Shown: positions 26,739 to 36,689, numbered from the stretch's first letter. The stretch is 56,668 nucleotides of DNA from Candidatus Acidiferrales bacterium (GCA_030038275.1 JASHPG010000113.1:1-56668), one strand, 5' to 3'. Translations and numbers: made by a program. The notes: generated by a model not told the origin, from the letters alone.

Positions 26739-27653
26739 ATGGTGCGAAAGATCAACGAAAACACGATTACGGATGCGGCGATCGATCAGATGTCCGGAAC
26801 CACCGATCCGCGATTTAAGGACATCATGGCGGTGCTGGTGCGCCACCTGCATGATTTCGCGCGCGAAGTGGATTTGACCGCCGAGGAATGGCTGGGAGCG
26901 ATTCGTTTTCTTACCGCCGTGGGGCAGAAATGCACGCCGCACCGGCAGGAGTTCGTGCTGCTTTCGGATACGCTGGGACTCAGCTCCCTGGTAAACGCTT
27001 TGCACGATAAGCGCGCCTCCGATCCGGCGACGAAGTCGAGCCTACTGGGTCCCTTCTACCGGCAGGATGCACCAATGAAGAAGCTCGGCGATTCGATCAT
27101 TTCCGAAAGCGAAGGGCCGGAGGTGGTGTTCTACGGCCGGGTGACGAATGCCGCGGGAAAGGGCATTCCCAACGCGCTGGTGCAAGTCTGGGAGCCGGAC
27201 GAGACCGGGAATTACGACCTGCAGAAGCACGACCCTTCGGTGATGGACTTGCGTGGCTGCTTCCGCACGGATTCCGAGGGCCGCTATTATTTTCGCGGGA
27301 TTTGTCCGACGGGCTACATGATTCCGATGGATGGTCCTGTGGGCGACATGATGCGCGCGCAGCGGCGCCATGGCTACCGGCCGGCGCATATCCACTTCAT
27401 CGTCGGCGCGCCGGGTTATCGGGAGTTGGTGACGGCCCTCTACGTGGCAGGAGACGAGCACATCGACTCGGACACGGTTTTCGGCGTCAGCGATTCTCTG
27501 GTGATTTCGGTGAATCCGAAAGATCCGGCAGTGCCGATTCCAAATCTGCCGAGCATTCATTACGATTTCCAGCTTGCCGCTGAGGCGAAGAGCGCGGCGA
27601 TGTCCGGGCGCGTAGGAGTTGATCCTTCGCAGATCGTGCAGAAAGCCCACTAG
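26739..27653 (+). CDS. Intradiol ring-cleavage dioxygenase, hydroxyquinol 1,2-dioxygenase type
   Basis: Fe(III) enzyme that opens catechol-type rings between the hydroxyl groups. The 304-residue protein has an N-terminal helical domain for dimer formation (residues 1-95), then the beta-sandwich catalytic domain. The iron ligands are visible: Tyr residues in RGICPTGYMIPMDGP and nearby, and the two His of RPAHIHFIVGAPGYRELVT. The stretch DGPVGDMMRAQRRHGYRPAHIH is most like hydroxyquinol dioxygenases. A GGGAGG ribosome-binding site precedes the ATG. The convergent FAD monooxygenase at 28899-30542 could make its substrate. Confidence 0.87.
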   Translation: MVRKINENTITDAAIDQMSGTTDPRFKDIMAVLVRHLHDFAREVDLTAEEWLGAIRFLTAVGQKCTPHRQEFVLLSDTLGLSSLVNALHDKRASDPATKSSLLGPFYRQDAPMKKLGDSIISESEGPEVVFYGRVTNAAGKGIPNALVQVWEPDETGNYDLQKHDPSVMDLRGCFRTDSEGRYYFRGICPTGYMIPMDGPVGDMMRAQRRHGYRPAHIHFIVGAPGYRELVTALYVAGDEHIDSDTVFGVSDSLVISVNPKDPAVPIPNLPSIHYDFQLAAEAKSAAMSGRVGVDPSQIVQKAH

Positions 27654-27796
27654 GAACCACGTATCTCACGGCACATCCGCAGCGAAGCGGAATGCACGCT
27701 CTGCTTAGAGCGGCCGCGAAAAGCAGATTCCTCGTTGTCGCCCGCCGTGCAGCGGCGCGCGGATTCCTCGGAATGGCAGCCTTTTCTAATTAGGAT

Positions 27797-28843
27797 TCAG
27801 GCGTGGTGGCGCGCGGTGGTTTGGATTTCGGCGCGGATCGCATTTGCGCCGGCGACCATCGACTGCATTTTGCCGAAGGCCGATTCGGCAGGCAAATACT
27901 TCATGCCGCAATCGGTGGCGATCACCAAGCGCTCGGGGCTGACGTACGGCAGCGCGCGGCGGATGCGAGCGGCGACCATGTCCGCGGATTCGACGTCCGG
28001 CGTGGAGAGGTCGATCACGCCAAAGATGATGGTTTTGTTCGGCAGCTTGACGAGCACGGAGCAATCGAGCTTGCTCTGCGCGGTTTCAATGGAGATTTGC
28101 TGCACCGGGGCATCGGCCAGTTTTTCCAGGAACGAATACTTCGCCGGGCGGCCGGGGACGAGCGCGGCGTACCCGAAGCAAATGTGCAATGCCGTAACGC
28201 CCTTTGCGCCTTCTACCGCGCGAGCGAGCGCGGTTAAGCCATAGCGCTGCGCTTCTTCCGGCCGCGCTTCCATCCACGGCTCATCGATCTGCACGATATC
28301 CGCGCCTGCCGCGAATAGGTCCTTAATTTCGGCATTCACGGCGGCGGCGTAATCAAGGGCCATTTCATCCACGGTGGAGTAGTAGTCGTTCTGCGCCTGC
28401 TGCGACATCGTGAACGGGCCAGGTACGGTGATTTTCGTCAGGCGGTCCGTGTTTGCGCGAAGGCACTGCATGTCACGTACCTGCACGGGATGCTTGCGGC
28501 GAATTTTGCCGATCACGCGCGGAACGGTGACGGAGTGGCCGCTGCGGCTGGTGACCGTCCCCGGATTTTCCAGGTCCACGCCTTCGAGCGCTGTGGCAAA
28601 GCGGTTCGAGTAGCTTTCACGGCGCATTTCGCCGTCGGTGACGATATCGAGCCCGGCGCGCTCCTGCGCGCGAATAGCGAGCAGCGTGGCATCGTCCTGC
28701 GCCCGATCGAGCCATTGCGGCGCAACGCGCCAAAGCGACGCGGCGCGGACGCGAGGCGGCATCTGATGGCTGAGTTTTTCCCGATCGATCAGCCACTCGG
28801 GCTGCGGATACGAACCGACGAGCGATGTTGGAAGCAGAGTCAT
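27797..28843 (-). CDS. MetE C-terminal-domain-like protein
   Basis: A 348-residue barrel protein resembling the catalytic half of cobalamin-independent methionine synthase. It starts LLPTSLVGSYPQPEWL, has DIVTDGEMRRESY, the DIVQIDEPWMEARPEEA segment, and zinc-ligand regions ALHICFGYA and VIATDCGMKYLP (His, Cys and Cys). Stand-alone proteins of this family transfer methyl or alkyl groups to thiols, including in non-methionine roles. Placed beside two aromatic oxygenases on the same side as the FAD monooxygenase, it might act on a methylated or thiol-linked intermediate; this is inference. Confidence 0.85.
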   Translation of the reverse strand: MTLLPTSLVGSYPQPEWLIDREKLSHQMPPRVRAASLWRVAPQWLDRAQDDATLLAIRAQERAGLDIVTDGEMRRESYSNRFATALEGVDLENPGTVTSRSGHSVTVPRVIGKIRRKHPVQVRDMQCLRANTDRLTKITVPGPFTMSQQAQNDYYSTVDEMALDYAAAVNAEIKDLFAAGADIVQIDEPWMEARPEEAQRYGLTALARAVEGAKGVTALHICFGYAALVPGRPAKYSFLEKLADAPVQQISIETAQSKLDCSVLVKLPNKTIIFGVIDLSTPDVESADMVAARIRRALPYVSPERLVIATDCGMKYLPAESAFGKMQSMVAGANAIRAEIQTTARHHA

Positions 28844-28898
28844 GGCAATCCAAACTGAGGTGCGCAGCCCCGATTGTCAAGCCCGCCGTGCAGGCAAG

Positions 28899-30542
28899 TT
28901 AATCCGCCGTAGGCGCGGCAGCTTCGCTCTTTGCGCCGCGGCACAAGACCGAGTTCAACACATCCGCAAATTGCTGGCGCGATGCACCATGGGCCGATAT
29001 TGCGCGCCAGGCGACGAATCCGTCTGGGCGCACGAGCACGGCGCCCGAGGACGAAATACCGTACGCGTCTTCAAACTCGCCGGCGGAATCGACTAATCCG
29101 GATTTGCCGATGGCGTGCACGTCGAGCGGCACTCGCAACTGGCTCGCTACCGCGCTGGCGTATTCGGACCATGCATTCGACTCGGGGCCGGTCAGCAGGA
29201 CGAAATTGCCGCCGAAAAGATCCAAGGTAGAAATGCGCTCGGATCCTTTTTGCAGATAAATATGCGGAGCGCGCGTTCCCGGCATAGCCTTCGATTCGCG
29301 CGGATTCACGTGTGCGCGAGCATCGCCGGGCTCAGAAATCACGGCTGACGAACGATAGACGTAGCCGCACTCAACGTTGAGATCGTTTTCGAGTGGTTGC
29401 ATGTTATCGGAGCGCAAGTAGGGCGCGGCACGCGTCACGTATCGCGAGAAGGCTTGTTCGACGGTGAGTGCGGCGGCGGGGCGGCGCTCCGGTTCGTAAG
29501 TATCCAGCAATGCGGGACCGGCCGATTCTTTCAGCACGTAAGCCAGCTTCCAAGCGAGATTGTGCGCATCCTGGATGCCGGTGTTTCCGCCGAAACCGCC
29601 ATGAGGAGGCATGACGTGCGCAGCATCTCCGGCCAGGAAAATCCGATCCTGCCGGAAGCGCTCGGCGACGTCAGCTTCGGCGTCCCAGTGCATCACGTTG
29701 TCGATTTTGACCGGCACGTTTTCATCGCCGAGCGCCGAGCGAAGCAGCGCGTAGCATTTTTCTTCGGTCAAGTCTTTGGAAACGTCGGTCACGGGGTTTT
29801 TCGCGTCGCCGAGCCAGTGAACCGCCAGGAAACCCGAAGTGAAGGGCTTTTCGATGCGAAAGAAGCCGTTTAGCACTGGATTGACGACGTACATGACGCT
29901 CAGGCTGCGCCCGCGCAGAAGCGGCCCGACGTCGCCATGAAAATAAATCGTGATGCTCTTGGAGAAGACTCCGTGCCCGAGGAAGCGGATGCCGAGCCGC
30001 TCGCGCACCTTGCTATGGCTGCCGTCGGCAGCGACCATGTACTTCGCGCGAACGGTCTGCGTTTCTCCCGTATCCCGATGGCGAATGGCGGCGGAAATCC
30101 CGTCACGATCTTCCTGGAACGAGATCATTTCCGTGGAAAAGCGCAATTGCGCGCCTAGCTCCTGCGCGCGCGCTTGCAACAGCGGCTCGAGCAAACTTTG
30201 GGTGATGAACAAGCGGAGGGTCGGGCTGACGTCGCGCACGCCTTCATTGAGATTGGGAATAAACCAGGCGATTTCCTTTCCGGTGAGGCTTTCGAGCGCC
30301 ATGATGGCGCCGTCCTGGACGAACTGCTCGTCCGATTTCTGCATCACGATTTGTTCGATGCCGACCTCGCGCAAGACTTCCATGGTCCGCTGCGTAATCA
30401 TGGCTGCGCGTGGATGGATCGCCGTGCCGCGATGATGTTCGACGGCGAGACTGCGGATGCCGTGATGCCCCAGGAAAAGGGCCGTTGACATCCCGACCAG
30501 ACTGCCGCCCACGATGAACACCGGAACTTCGATATCAGCCAT
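28899..30542 (-). CDS. FAD-dependent aromatic monooxygenase
   Basis: A class A flavoprotein hydroxylase of the PheA/TfdB/MhpA type. The start is the ATG at 30542 (SD GGAG five bases before it); a GTG at 30548 is the alternative. Visible are VPVFIVGGSLVGMSTALFLG (FAD dinucleotide loop), MVAADGSHSKVRERLG (DG motif) and RIFLAGDAAHVMPPHGGFG (GD motif with the ribityl site). The C-terminal 150 residues form a thioredoxin-like lid typical of phenol hydroxylase relatives. It is divergent from the helicase and 55 bases before the MetE-like gene, probably in one unit. Confidence 0.86.
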   Translation of the reverse strand: MADIEVPVFIVGGSLVGMSTALFLGHHGIRSLAVEHHRGTAIHPRAAMITQRTMEVLREVGIEQIVMQKSDEQFVQDGAIMALESLTGKEIAWFIPNLNEGVRDVSPTLRLFITQSLLEPLLQARAQELGAQLRFSTEMISFQEDRDGISAAIRHRDTGETQTVRAKYMVAADGSHSKVRERLGIRFLGHGVFSKSITIYFHGDVGPLLRGRSLSVMYVVNPVLNGFFRIEKPFTSGFLAVHWLGDAKNPVTDVSKDLTEEKCYALLRSALGDENVPVKIDNVMHWDAEADVAERFRQDRIFLAGDAAHVMPPHGGFGGNTGIQDAHNLAWKLAYVLKESAGPALLDTYEPERRPAAALTVEQAFSRYVTRAAPYLRSDNMQPLENDLNVECGYVYRSSAVISEPGDARAHVNPRESKAMPGTRAPHIYLQKGSERISTLDLFGGNFVLLTGPESNAWSEYASAVASQLRVPLDVHAIGKSGLVDSAGEFEDAYGISSSGAVLVRPDGFVAWRAISAHGASRQQFADVLNSVLCRGAKSEAAAPTAD

Positions 30543-30695
30543 ATTCACTCCGCCATGCCAGCCCGCGTACCGCAGGACACCCGGCTGCGCAGCCCGCAGC
30601 TGGTTGTGAGCGGTTATACCTCATTTCGCGGGGTTGGCGGAATAGCAACAGACGCCTTGTCCGGAAGACAAAACCAGGCCAAACTCATTATTTCG

Positions 30696-30704
30696 TGATA
30701 TACT
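30696..30704 (+). promoter_or_regulatory. Extended -10 promoter before the helicase gene
   Basis: TGATATACT at 30696-30704 has the TGn-TATACT form of an extended -10 element, which needs no good -35. It would give a 5' untranslated region of about 190 bases before the helicase ATG at 30903. The rest of 30549-30902 holds no convincing gene; a TTG-started extension of the helicase frame to 30831 lacks family similarity. Confidence 0.45.
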
Positions 30705-30902
30705 GCCGTTGCGTTGATACGCGGTTGTGTAGTGCGGTCCCTCCGGTGCAGTTTCCGATCTGAGATTACCCGCCCTTCAGTTTCCTCCGATGTTTTCAGC
30801 GTAATTTCAAAATGAATCTGGCAGTGTGACTTGTCCGCGACCCAGCGCAAAGGCGCGAGTGCATGCGGATCGCCTGCCCAGAAAGAAAGTTACTCAGAAT
30901 CA

Positions 30903-32138
30903 ATGCAAAGTTTTTCAGAATTTCCCATTTCGAGTTACCTGCAGGACCGCATCGCGGCCGCGGGATTTGCGGCTCCGACGCCCGTGCAGGCTGCGGCAAT
31001 TCCACATGCTCTGGCGGGCAAGGACGTGCTGGCTACGGCGCAGACCGGCACGGGCAAAACGCTCGCGTTTCTGCTCCCCATCATGGAAAAGCTGCTCGCG
31101 GAAAAGACGCGCGACATCGCGGCGCTGGTCCTAGGCCCCACGCGCGAACTGGCGTTGCAAGTGGCGGATCAATATGACGCGCTGCGCGGCCGGCAACTTC
31201 CGCCCGCGGCCGTTGTGGTAGGCGGGCTTTCGGAGGGGCGCCAGTTGGAAGCGCTTCGCCGCGGAGCGCGGTTGGTGGTTGCCACGCCTGGCCGGTTGGA
31301 AGACTTCCTCGACCGCCGGTTGGTCGATTTTCAAGGCCTTCGAGCGCTGGTACTCGATGAAGCGGACCGCATGCTCGATATGGGTTTTCTTCCGTCGATT
31401 CGGCGAATCGTCGCGGCGCTTCCGCGCCAGCGGCAGACGATGTGCTTTTCGGCCACGATGGAAGCATCGGTCGCGCACCTGGTAAGCGACTATTTGCGCC
31501 ATCCGGTGCGCGTGGCGCTAGGCTCGACGCTGAAGCCATCGGAAAACGTGCGCGTGCAGGCGTTTGAGGTGCCCGCCGATCGCAAGCAAGACGTTTTGCG
31601 CCGGTTGCTGGCGCAGGAGCCGGGACGCTGCCTGGTGTTCGCGCGAACGAAGCGCGGCGCCGAGAGGCTCATGTGGGGCCTGGAGCGTTGCGGATTTAAT
31701 GCCGCAGTGATCCACGGCGACCGCTCGCAGTCGCAGCGGCTCGCGGCGCTCGAAGGATTCAAACGCGGCAAGTATCGCATCCTGGTGGCGACGGACGTGG
31801 CCGCGCGCGGCATTCACGTGGAAGACGTCGCCCACGTAATCAACTACGATCTGCCGGAACTCGCCGAGAATTTCATCCACCGCGTGGGCCGCACGGGACG
31901 AGCTGGCGAGCATGGAGTGGCGTCAGTGCTCTTTGCCCGTGAGGAGCGCGGCGATCTGGCGCAACTCGAACGCACGCTCGGTATTCGCATCGAGCGAGCG
32001 GCTTTGCCGGCGGAGGTTTCGTCACCCCAGCCGCAGCGCGCGGCGTCGCCATCGACCCCTGCGCGAACATCATCGTCGCGGCGTTCCGCGCTGGCGGCTC
32101 TGCCGGGGGAATATCTGCAAGCGCAGATGGGCGGCTAA
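30903..32138 (+). CDS. DEAD-box ATP-dependent RNA helicase, RhlE-like
   Basis: Unwinds RNA duplexes, in ribosome assembly or mRNA turnover. From the ATG at 30903 the protein has 411 residues: the Q motif around FAAPTPVQAAAIP, Walker A ATAQTGTGKT, GPTRELA, VATPGRLEDF, DEAD in VLDEADRMLDMGF, SAT in CFSATMEAS, then RecA domain 2 with VATDVAARGIHVEDV and HRVGRTGRAGE. The C-terminal tail (about residues 365-411) is Ser/Pro/Arg-rich as in RhlE. The long leader would suit cold or post-transcriptional control, seen in other helicase genes. Confidence 0.93.
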   Translation: MQSFSEFPISSYLQDRIAAAGFAAPTPVQAAAIPHALAGKDVLATAQTGTGKTLAFLLPIMEKLLAEKTRDIAALVLGPTRELALQVADQYDALRGRQLPPAAVVVGGLSEGRQLEALRRGARLVVATPGRLEDFLDRRLVDFQGLRALVLDEADRMLDMGFLPSIRRIVAALPRQRQTMCFSATMEASVAHLVSDYLRHPVRVALGSTLKPSENVRVQAFEVPADRKQDVLRRLLAQEPGRCLVFARTKRGAERLMWGLERCGFNAAVIHGDRSQSQRLAALEGFKRGKYRILVATDVAARGIHVEDVAHVINYDLPELAENFIHRVGRTGRAGEHGVASVLFAREERGDLAQLERTLGIRIERAALPAEVSSPQPQRAASPSTPARTSSSRRSALAALPGEYLQAQMGG

Positions 32139-32317
32139 GGCCCGGCCGGGCGATTGCCGCTGCTATCCACGAAAATTCGCGAAGCTGCCGGACGCCGGGC
32201 CGAACGGTCCTGCGGCCGGCAGCCGAGTCGCACAAAATCGCTATCGATTCGCGCCCCAAATCGTAGTTAATAGTTATACATCTCCGCAACGCGCAAACAG
32301 AGAGTAAATACATGCGA

Positions 32318-32346
32318 TTGACACAGTTACGTGGCGGTGCTACCGT
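32318..32346 (+). promoter_or_regulatory. Possible promoter before the molybdenum hydroxylase genes
   Basis: TTGACA at 32318-32323 is followed, after exactly 17 bases, by TACCGT at 32341-32346, which matches the -10 consensus at three positions. The iorA-like ATG is 41 bases further on. The -35 is perfect and the -10 weak, so activator dependence is possible. Confidence 0.35.
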
Positions 32347-32386
32347 TGCCGCCGTCGGCCAATCCTCGCAGTGTTGGGAGTAGATC

Positions 32387-32872
32387 ATGCCCTACAAGTT
32401 GACCATTAACGGGCGCCACGAGACCGTGGATGTTCCCGGGGACATGCCGCTTTTGTGGGTGATTCGCGATGTCCTGAATCTTCATGGCACGAAATTTGGA
32501 TGTGGAATGGGTCTCTGCGGCTGCTGCACCGTGCATTTGGGAGACAAGGCTGTCCGCTCCTGCCTGACCCCGGTTTCCGCGGCGCACCATCAGCACGTGA
32601 CGACGATCGAAGGCCTTTCGCCGGATGGCACGCATCCGGTGCAGCAGGCGTGGGTGGAACAGGATGTGCCTCAGTGCGGCTATTGCCAGGCGGGACAGAT
32701 GATGTCCGCATCCGCGCTGCTGAAGAAGACTCCCCATCCCACCAATGAGGAGATCGATGCCGCGATGGGCGGCAACCTCTGTCGCTGCGGATGCTATCAC
32801 CGCATTCGCGAGGCGATTCACCGCGCCGCCGGAATGAACGGCGGTCCGTCAACCAGCGCGGGCCAGGAATAG
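32387..32872 (+). CDS. Molybdenum hydroxylase small subunit (2Fe-2S), IorA-like
   Basis: The electron-transfer subunit of a xanthine-oxidase-family enzyme; isoquinoline 1-oxidoreductase is the nearest type. The 161-residue protein has a plant-type ferredoxin domain with Cys39, Cys44, Cys47 (CGMGLCGCC) and Cys59, then a helical [2Fe-2S] domain with Cys97, Cys100 (CGYC) and Cys132, Cys134 (CRC). SD GGGAG stands seven bases before the ATG. The large subunit follows after nine bases. The substrate cannot be told from sequence; many relatives oxidise aldehydes or N-heterocycles. Confidence 0.9.
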   Translation: MPYKLTINGRHETVDVPGDMPLLWVIRDVLNLHGTKFGCGMGLCGCCTVHLGDKAVRSCLTPVSAAHHQHVTTIEGLSPDGTHPVQQAWVEQDVPQCGYCQAGQMMSASALLKKTPHPTNEEIDAAMGGNLCRCGCYHRIREAIHRAAGMNGGPSTSAGQE

Positions 32873-32881
32873 GAGAATCCC

Positions 32882-35113
32882 ATGCCAACGATGGAAAGAC
32901 TCGCTCTCGATCGCCGATCTTTTCTGAAAGTCACCGCGCTCGCCGGCGGCGGCATGCTGCTGGCGCTCTACGCCTCGCCGCTCGACGAGGTCTTCGCACA
33001 GATGGGCTTCCCCCAGCCGAAGCTGGTTCCCGGTTCGTTCGTCATGATTCATCCGGACAACACGTTCACGATCATGGCCAAGAATCCGGAGACGGGCAAT
33101 GGCGTCCGCACCATGCTTCCAATGATTATCGCCGACGAACTCGACGTGGATTGGGCGAGCGTAAAAGTCGAGCAGGCGGACGTGGATCAGGCCAAATACG
33201 GGATGCAAATCGAGGGCGGAAGCACGGCCGTGCCGCTGAACTGGATGGCTATGCGGCAAATTGGCCGGGCAGGGCGCCAAATGCTGATCGCCGCCGCGGC
33301 GCAGAACTGGAGCGTTCCGGAATCCGAGTGCACCACGAAGTCCGGCAAGGTTCTGCACGAGAGCTCCGGCAAGAGCGCGACATATGGTGATCTGGCCTCC
33401 AAGGCGGCCACCATGCCGGTACCCGATTTCCAGACACTGAAGTTCAAGGACCCGAAAGACTACGCAATCATCGGCGTGTCCACAAGGGACGTTGACGACC
33501 CTAATATCGTCGTCGGCAAGCCGATCTTCTCGATTGACGTGAAGCTTCCGGGGATGATGGGCGCGGTGTTTGTAAAGTGCCCCGTGTTCGGAGGCAAGGC
33601 CCTCAGCGCAAATCTGGACGAGATCAAAAAATTGCCCGGCGTGCGGTATGCGTTCATCGTTCCCGGTTCGGGCAATATTGCGACGCTCTCCAGCGGAGTG
33701 GCCATCGTTGCCGACCAGTGGTACCAGGCGAACCAAGCGCGTAAACAGCTAAAAGTGGAGTGGGACGAGGGTCCAGCGGCCAACGAGAGCAGCGAGGGCT
33801 ACCTCCAGCAGGCGCAGGCGCTTGCTCCGCAGAAACCGCAGCAGATTCTGCGGCACGATGGCGACGTGGATTCCGCGCTGGGCAGTGCCGCGCACGTCGT
33901 GGAGGCGTTCTACGCGTATCCGTTCATGGCCCACGCGACCATGGAACCGCGTAACACCACGGCCCGTTATCAGGATGGAAAGCTCGAGATATGGACCAAT
34001 AGCCAGCTTCCAGGCATCGGTGTGATGCCGCTGGCGCAGATCCTGAAAATGTCGCCGAAAGATATCACCGTTCACATGGTTCGCGGCGGCGGCGGTTTCG
34101 GGCGCGGTCTGGTGAACGATTACTTCACCGAAGCCGCGTACATTGCGAAGACCGTCGGCGGAGGCGTGCCGGTAAAGCTGCTGTGGACCCGCGAGGACGA
34201 TATGCATCACGACTTTTACCGTCCCGCCGGATACCACTCGTTCAAGGCTGGGCTGGATTCGTCCGGGAAAATCATCGCCTGGAAGAACCATTTCATCAGC
34301 TTCGGCTCGAATGGGCGTTTCGCCTCGGCAGCCAACATGGAGCCGGACGAATTCCCGGCGCGCTTCATCCCCAACTACGAGCTGGGAACTTCAATGATGC
34401 CCACCGGTATTCCCACCGGCGCGATGCGCGCTCCGGGAAGCAATGCGATCGCGTGGGTCATGAACTCGTTTATCGACGAACTGGCGCACGCCGCCGGTAA
34501 AGATCCGATGCAGTTCAATCTCGACCTGATCGCCGGTCAGCAGTTGCCGGAGACGCATACAGGCGGGATGGGCATGCGCGGTGCGCCTTACATCGCGGCG
34601 CGGATGCGCTCGTGCCTCGAACTGGCGCGAGACAAATCTGGATGGGGCAAGCGCACCCCGCCGGCAAATACTGGCATGGGCGTCGGCGCGCACTTCTGCC
34701 ACATGGGCTACTTCGTTGACGTGGCGGAAGTCACCGTAACCGGAAACCAGGTGCGCGTGAATAAAGTCTGGGCCGTGGGAGATATCGGCAGTCAGATCAT
34801 CAACCCCTCCCGCGCGCACAATATCGTGGCTGGCGGCGTTATCGATGGCATGAGCCAGTTGATGGACTACGAGATCAACATCGATCACGGCCGGGCCATG
34901 GAAAACAACTTCAACAACTACGAGCCAGTTCGGGTGGCGAAAGCTCCCGCGGAGATCGACGTCGAATTCGTGGACTCGAAGTACTCTCCCACGGGTCTCG
35001 GCGAACCGCCTCTCCCGCCGGCACTTCCGGCCGTGGCCAACGCGATTTTCGCGGTCACCGGAAAGCGCGTTCGACGGTTGCCGTTGAAGCGATCCGGCTA
35101 CAGCTGGGCGTAA
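32882..35113 (+). CDS. Molybdenum hydroxylase large subunit, IorB-like, Tat-exported
   Basis: The catalytic, molybdopterin-cytosine-dinucleotide-binding subunit, 743 residues. The N-terminus carries a twin-arginine signal: Arg11-Arg12 in DRRSFLKV followed by a hydrophobic stretch and AQ at about residue 40, so the mature complex should work in the periplasm. Pterin-site segments include [28 protein letters not shown] and [18 protein letters not shown]. It ends with [20 protein letters not shown], where the active-site Glu lies. There is no FAD subunit, as in other IorAB types, and no XdhC-type maturase is seen nearby. Confidence 0.9.
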   Translation: MPTMERLALDRRSFLKVTALAGGGMLLALYASPLDEVFAQMGFPQPKLVPGSFVMIHPDNTFTIMAKNPETGNGVRTMLPMIIADELDVDWASVKVEQADVDQAKYGMQIEGGSTAVPLNWMAMRQIGRAGRQMLIAAAAQNWSVPESECTTKSGKVLHESSGKSATYGDLASKAATMPVPDFQTLKFKDPKDYAIIGVSTRDVDDPNIVVGKPIFSIDVKLPGMMGAVFVKCPVFGGKALSANLDEIKKLPGVRYAFIVPGSGNIATLSSGVAIVADQWYQANQARKQLKVEWDEGPAANESSEGYLQQAQALAPQKPQQILRHDGDVDSALGSAAHVVEAFYAYPFMAHATMEPRNTTARYQDGKLEIWTNSQLPGIGVMPLAQILKMSPKDITVHMVRGGGGFGRGLVNDYFTEAAYIAKTVGGGVPVKLLWTREDDMHHDFYRPAGYHSFKAGLDSSGKIIAWKNHFISFGSNGRFASAANMEPDEFPARFIPNYELGTSMMPTGIPTGAMRAPGSNAIAWVMNSFIDELAHAAGKDPMQFNLDLIAGQQLPETHTGGMGMRGAPYIAARMRSCLELARDKSGWGKRTPPANTGMGVGAHFCHMGYFVDVAEVTVTGNQVRVNKVWAVGDIGSQIINPSRAHNIVAGGVIDGMSQLMDYEINIDHGRAMENNFNNYEPVRVAKAPAEIDVEFVDSKYSPTGLGEPPLPPALPAVANAIFAVTGKRVRRLPLKRSGYSWA

Positions 35114-35123
35114 CTCAACTTTT

Positions 35124-35164
35124 ATCCGGCGGCTTTCGCGGGTTGAGGGCCGCCGGATTTTTTT
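35124..35164 (+). terminator. Rho-independent terminator after iorB-like gene
   Basis: ATCCGGCGGC at 35124-35133 pairs perfectly with GCCGCCGGAT at 35149-35158, loop 15 bases, followed by a run of seven T. It starts ten bases after the large-subunit stop. Confidence 0.9.
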
Positions 35165-35343
35165 GTCCGCGCTCCGCGCCAGCCAAGCTGGAGCGCTCCT
35201 CGCTGTCTCCGTAAATCCTCGAAATTCCGCCACTCCGCGGCGATTTTCATAATCGCGAGACGATTGCGTTTGCGTCTTGTTGCGTAGTTGCTCCGGTTCT
35301 GCTATAGATTCCGGGCGCAAAATTGCGCCAAACCGGGGGAACC

Positions 35344-36345
35344 ATGCGAAGGAATTCGATCCATAGTGTGCGCGTACTGTTAATGATTTGCGGGGCGCTG
35401 GCGTGCGTCGTGGTAAGCGCGGCCACAGCCTCGGCTGCTCCTAGGCTGCTTGCGGCGCCCGCGCCGGCTGCTCGCGCGGCGGCAGCGGCCAGTTGCGACA
35501 GGACCTGCCTGAACGGCTTCGTCGATAAATTCCTGGCCGCTCTTCAAGCGCACGATCCCTCGAAGCTGCCGCATTCGGCGAACGTGAAGTATTCGGAAAA
35601 CAACGTGATGCTGCATCTCGGCGACGGCCTGTGGGCCACTGCCGATGGCCTGGGCAGCTACAAGCTCTACATCGATGATCCCCAAAGCGGCGAAGTGGGC
35701 TACTACGGCGTGATCGACGAAAATCATACGCCCGATATCCTGGGCGCGCGGCTGAAGGTCGTGAATCATGAAGTCACCGAAATCGAAGTGCTGGTGGCTC
35801 GTCCGCAAAGCTCGAAGGGCCCATTTGCGGCGGACAATCTGAAAGAGAAGCCTATTTTTTACCAGGATGTGCCGCCGGGCGAGCGGCTATCGCGCGCCAA
35901 AATGATCGCGCTAGCCAACGGCTACTTCGACACGATTCAGATGAACACTGGGAAGATTGACACGTCATTTTCTCCCGAGTGTCAGCGCGTCGAAAACGGA
36001 ATGATCACCGCGAATAATCCCAACGCCAAGGGCGTGCCGCATATGGGTTGCGAGGCGCAGTTGAAGACGGGCTTGCTGCGGTTCGTCACCCGCTGCCGCG
36101 ACCGGCGTTTCGTGGTGGTGGATCAGCAGAAGGGGCTCGTGCTGGTCAACGGCTTCTTCGATCATGCCGGCACGGACGATACGTTTAAGCTCGTTGACGG
36201 CACCACGTACCATGTGAAAGCTCCCTTCGATCGGCCGTTCTCGTTCGTAATGTTCGAGCTTTTCAAAATCGATCACGCACAGTTGCGGCAGATCGAGGCG
36301 GTAATCGTGACGGTGCCGTACCACATGCCCACGCCGTGGAAATAG
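35344..36345 (+). CDS. Secreted DUF8021-like protein
   Basis: A 333-residue protein with a clear Sec signal (RVLLMICGALACVVVSAATA, cleavage about residue 33 after ASA), so periplasmic or released. After an Ala-rich linker it has CDRTCLNGFVDKFLAALQAHDP followed by NNVMLHLGDGLWATADGLGSY and YYGVIDENHTPDILG. This pattern is that of a SnoaL-like cone-fold domain now listed as DUF8021. A second part (residues 170-333) repeats a similar helix-strand plan starting RLSRAKMIALANGYFDTI, suggesting a tandem of two related folds. The SD GGGGGA precedes the ATG at 35344. The function is unknown. Confidence 0.7.
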   Translation: MRRNSIHSVRVLLMICGALACVVVSAATASAAPRLLAAPAPAARAAAAASCDRTCLNGFVDKFLAALQAHDPSKLPHSANVKYSENNVMLHLGDGLWATADGLGSYKLYIDDPQSGEVGYYGVIDENHTPDILGARLKVVNHEVTEIEVLVARPQSSKGPFAADNLKEKPIFYQDVPPGERLSRAKMIALANGYFDTIQMNTGKIDTSFSPECQRVENGMITANNPNAKGVPHMGCEAQLKTGLLRFVTRCRDRRFVVVDQQKGLVLVNGFFDHAGTDDTFKLVDGTTYHVKAPFDRPFSFVMFELFKIDHAQLRQIEAVIVTVPYHMPTPWK

Positions 36346-36557
36346 CCGCGTTCGGGCGCCTGCGGCGTCGCCGGAGATGAAGGCGGCGCCGTGCGGAGAT
36401 CGGCGGGTGATTTGTGGGGGTTAATTCAGCGCGCTTCCGCTGACGATCGGCATGGCGTGATTCGCCAATCGCGCGCGGCGGCCGAAAACATCTCTTGATG
36501 GAGCGCCGGCATAGGAAAAGGAATAGCGCGATTAGCGCTGGGGCGGGATCTGCCCAA

Positions 36558-36689
36558 CTATCGGCCCGGCAGGCCGTGGAACACAATGAGCCCGATCACG
36601 CTGGCGACGAGCGTGCCCACAACCGCCACAATGATCACCCACATTGCTTTGCGCCACTCGCGCCGGCTTTCTTCGATAGTCTTTTGCAT
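36558..36689 (-). CDS. Small single-pass membrane protein, copy 1
   Basis: A 43-residue frame (ATG at 36689, TAG at 36560-36558) starts MQKTIEESRREWRKAMW and continues into one hydrophobic helix of about 20 residues, VIIVAVVGTLVASVIGLIVF, ending HGLPGR. The segment W12-R13-K14-A15-x-W17 and the helix pattern ATLVAxxI are shared without gaps with the protein at 36901-37023, so both are likely real. No family is recognised; the basic-then-hydrophobic layout suggests a cytoplasmic N-terminus. Confidence 0.6.
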   Translation of the reverse strand: MQKTIEESRREWRKAMWVIIVAVVGTLVASVIGLIVFHGLPGR

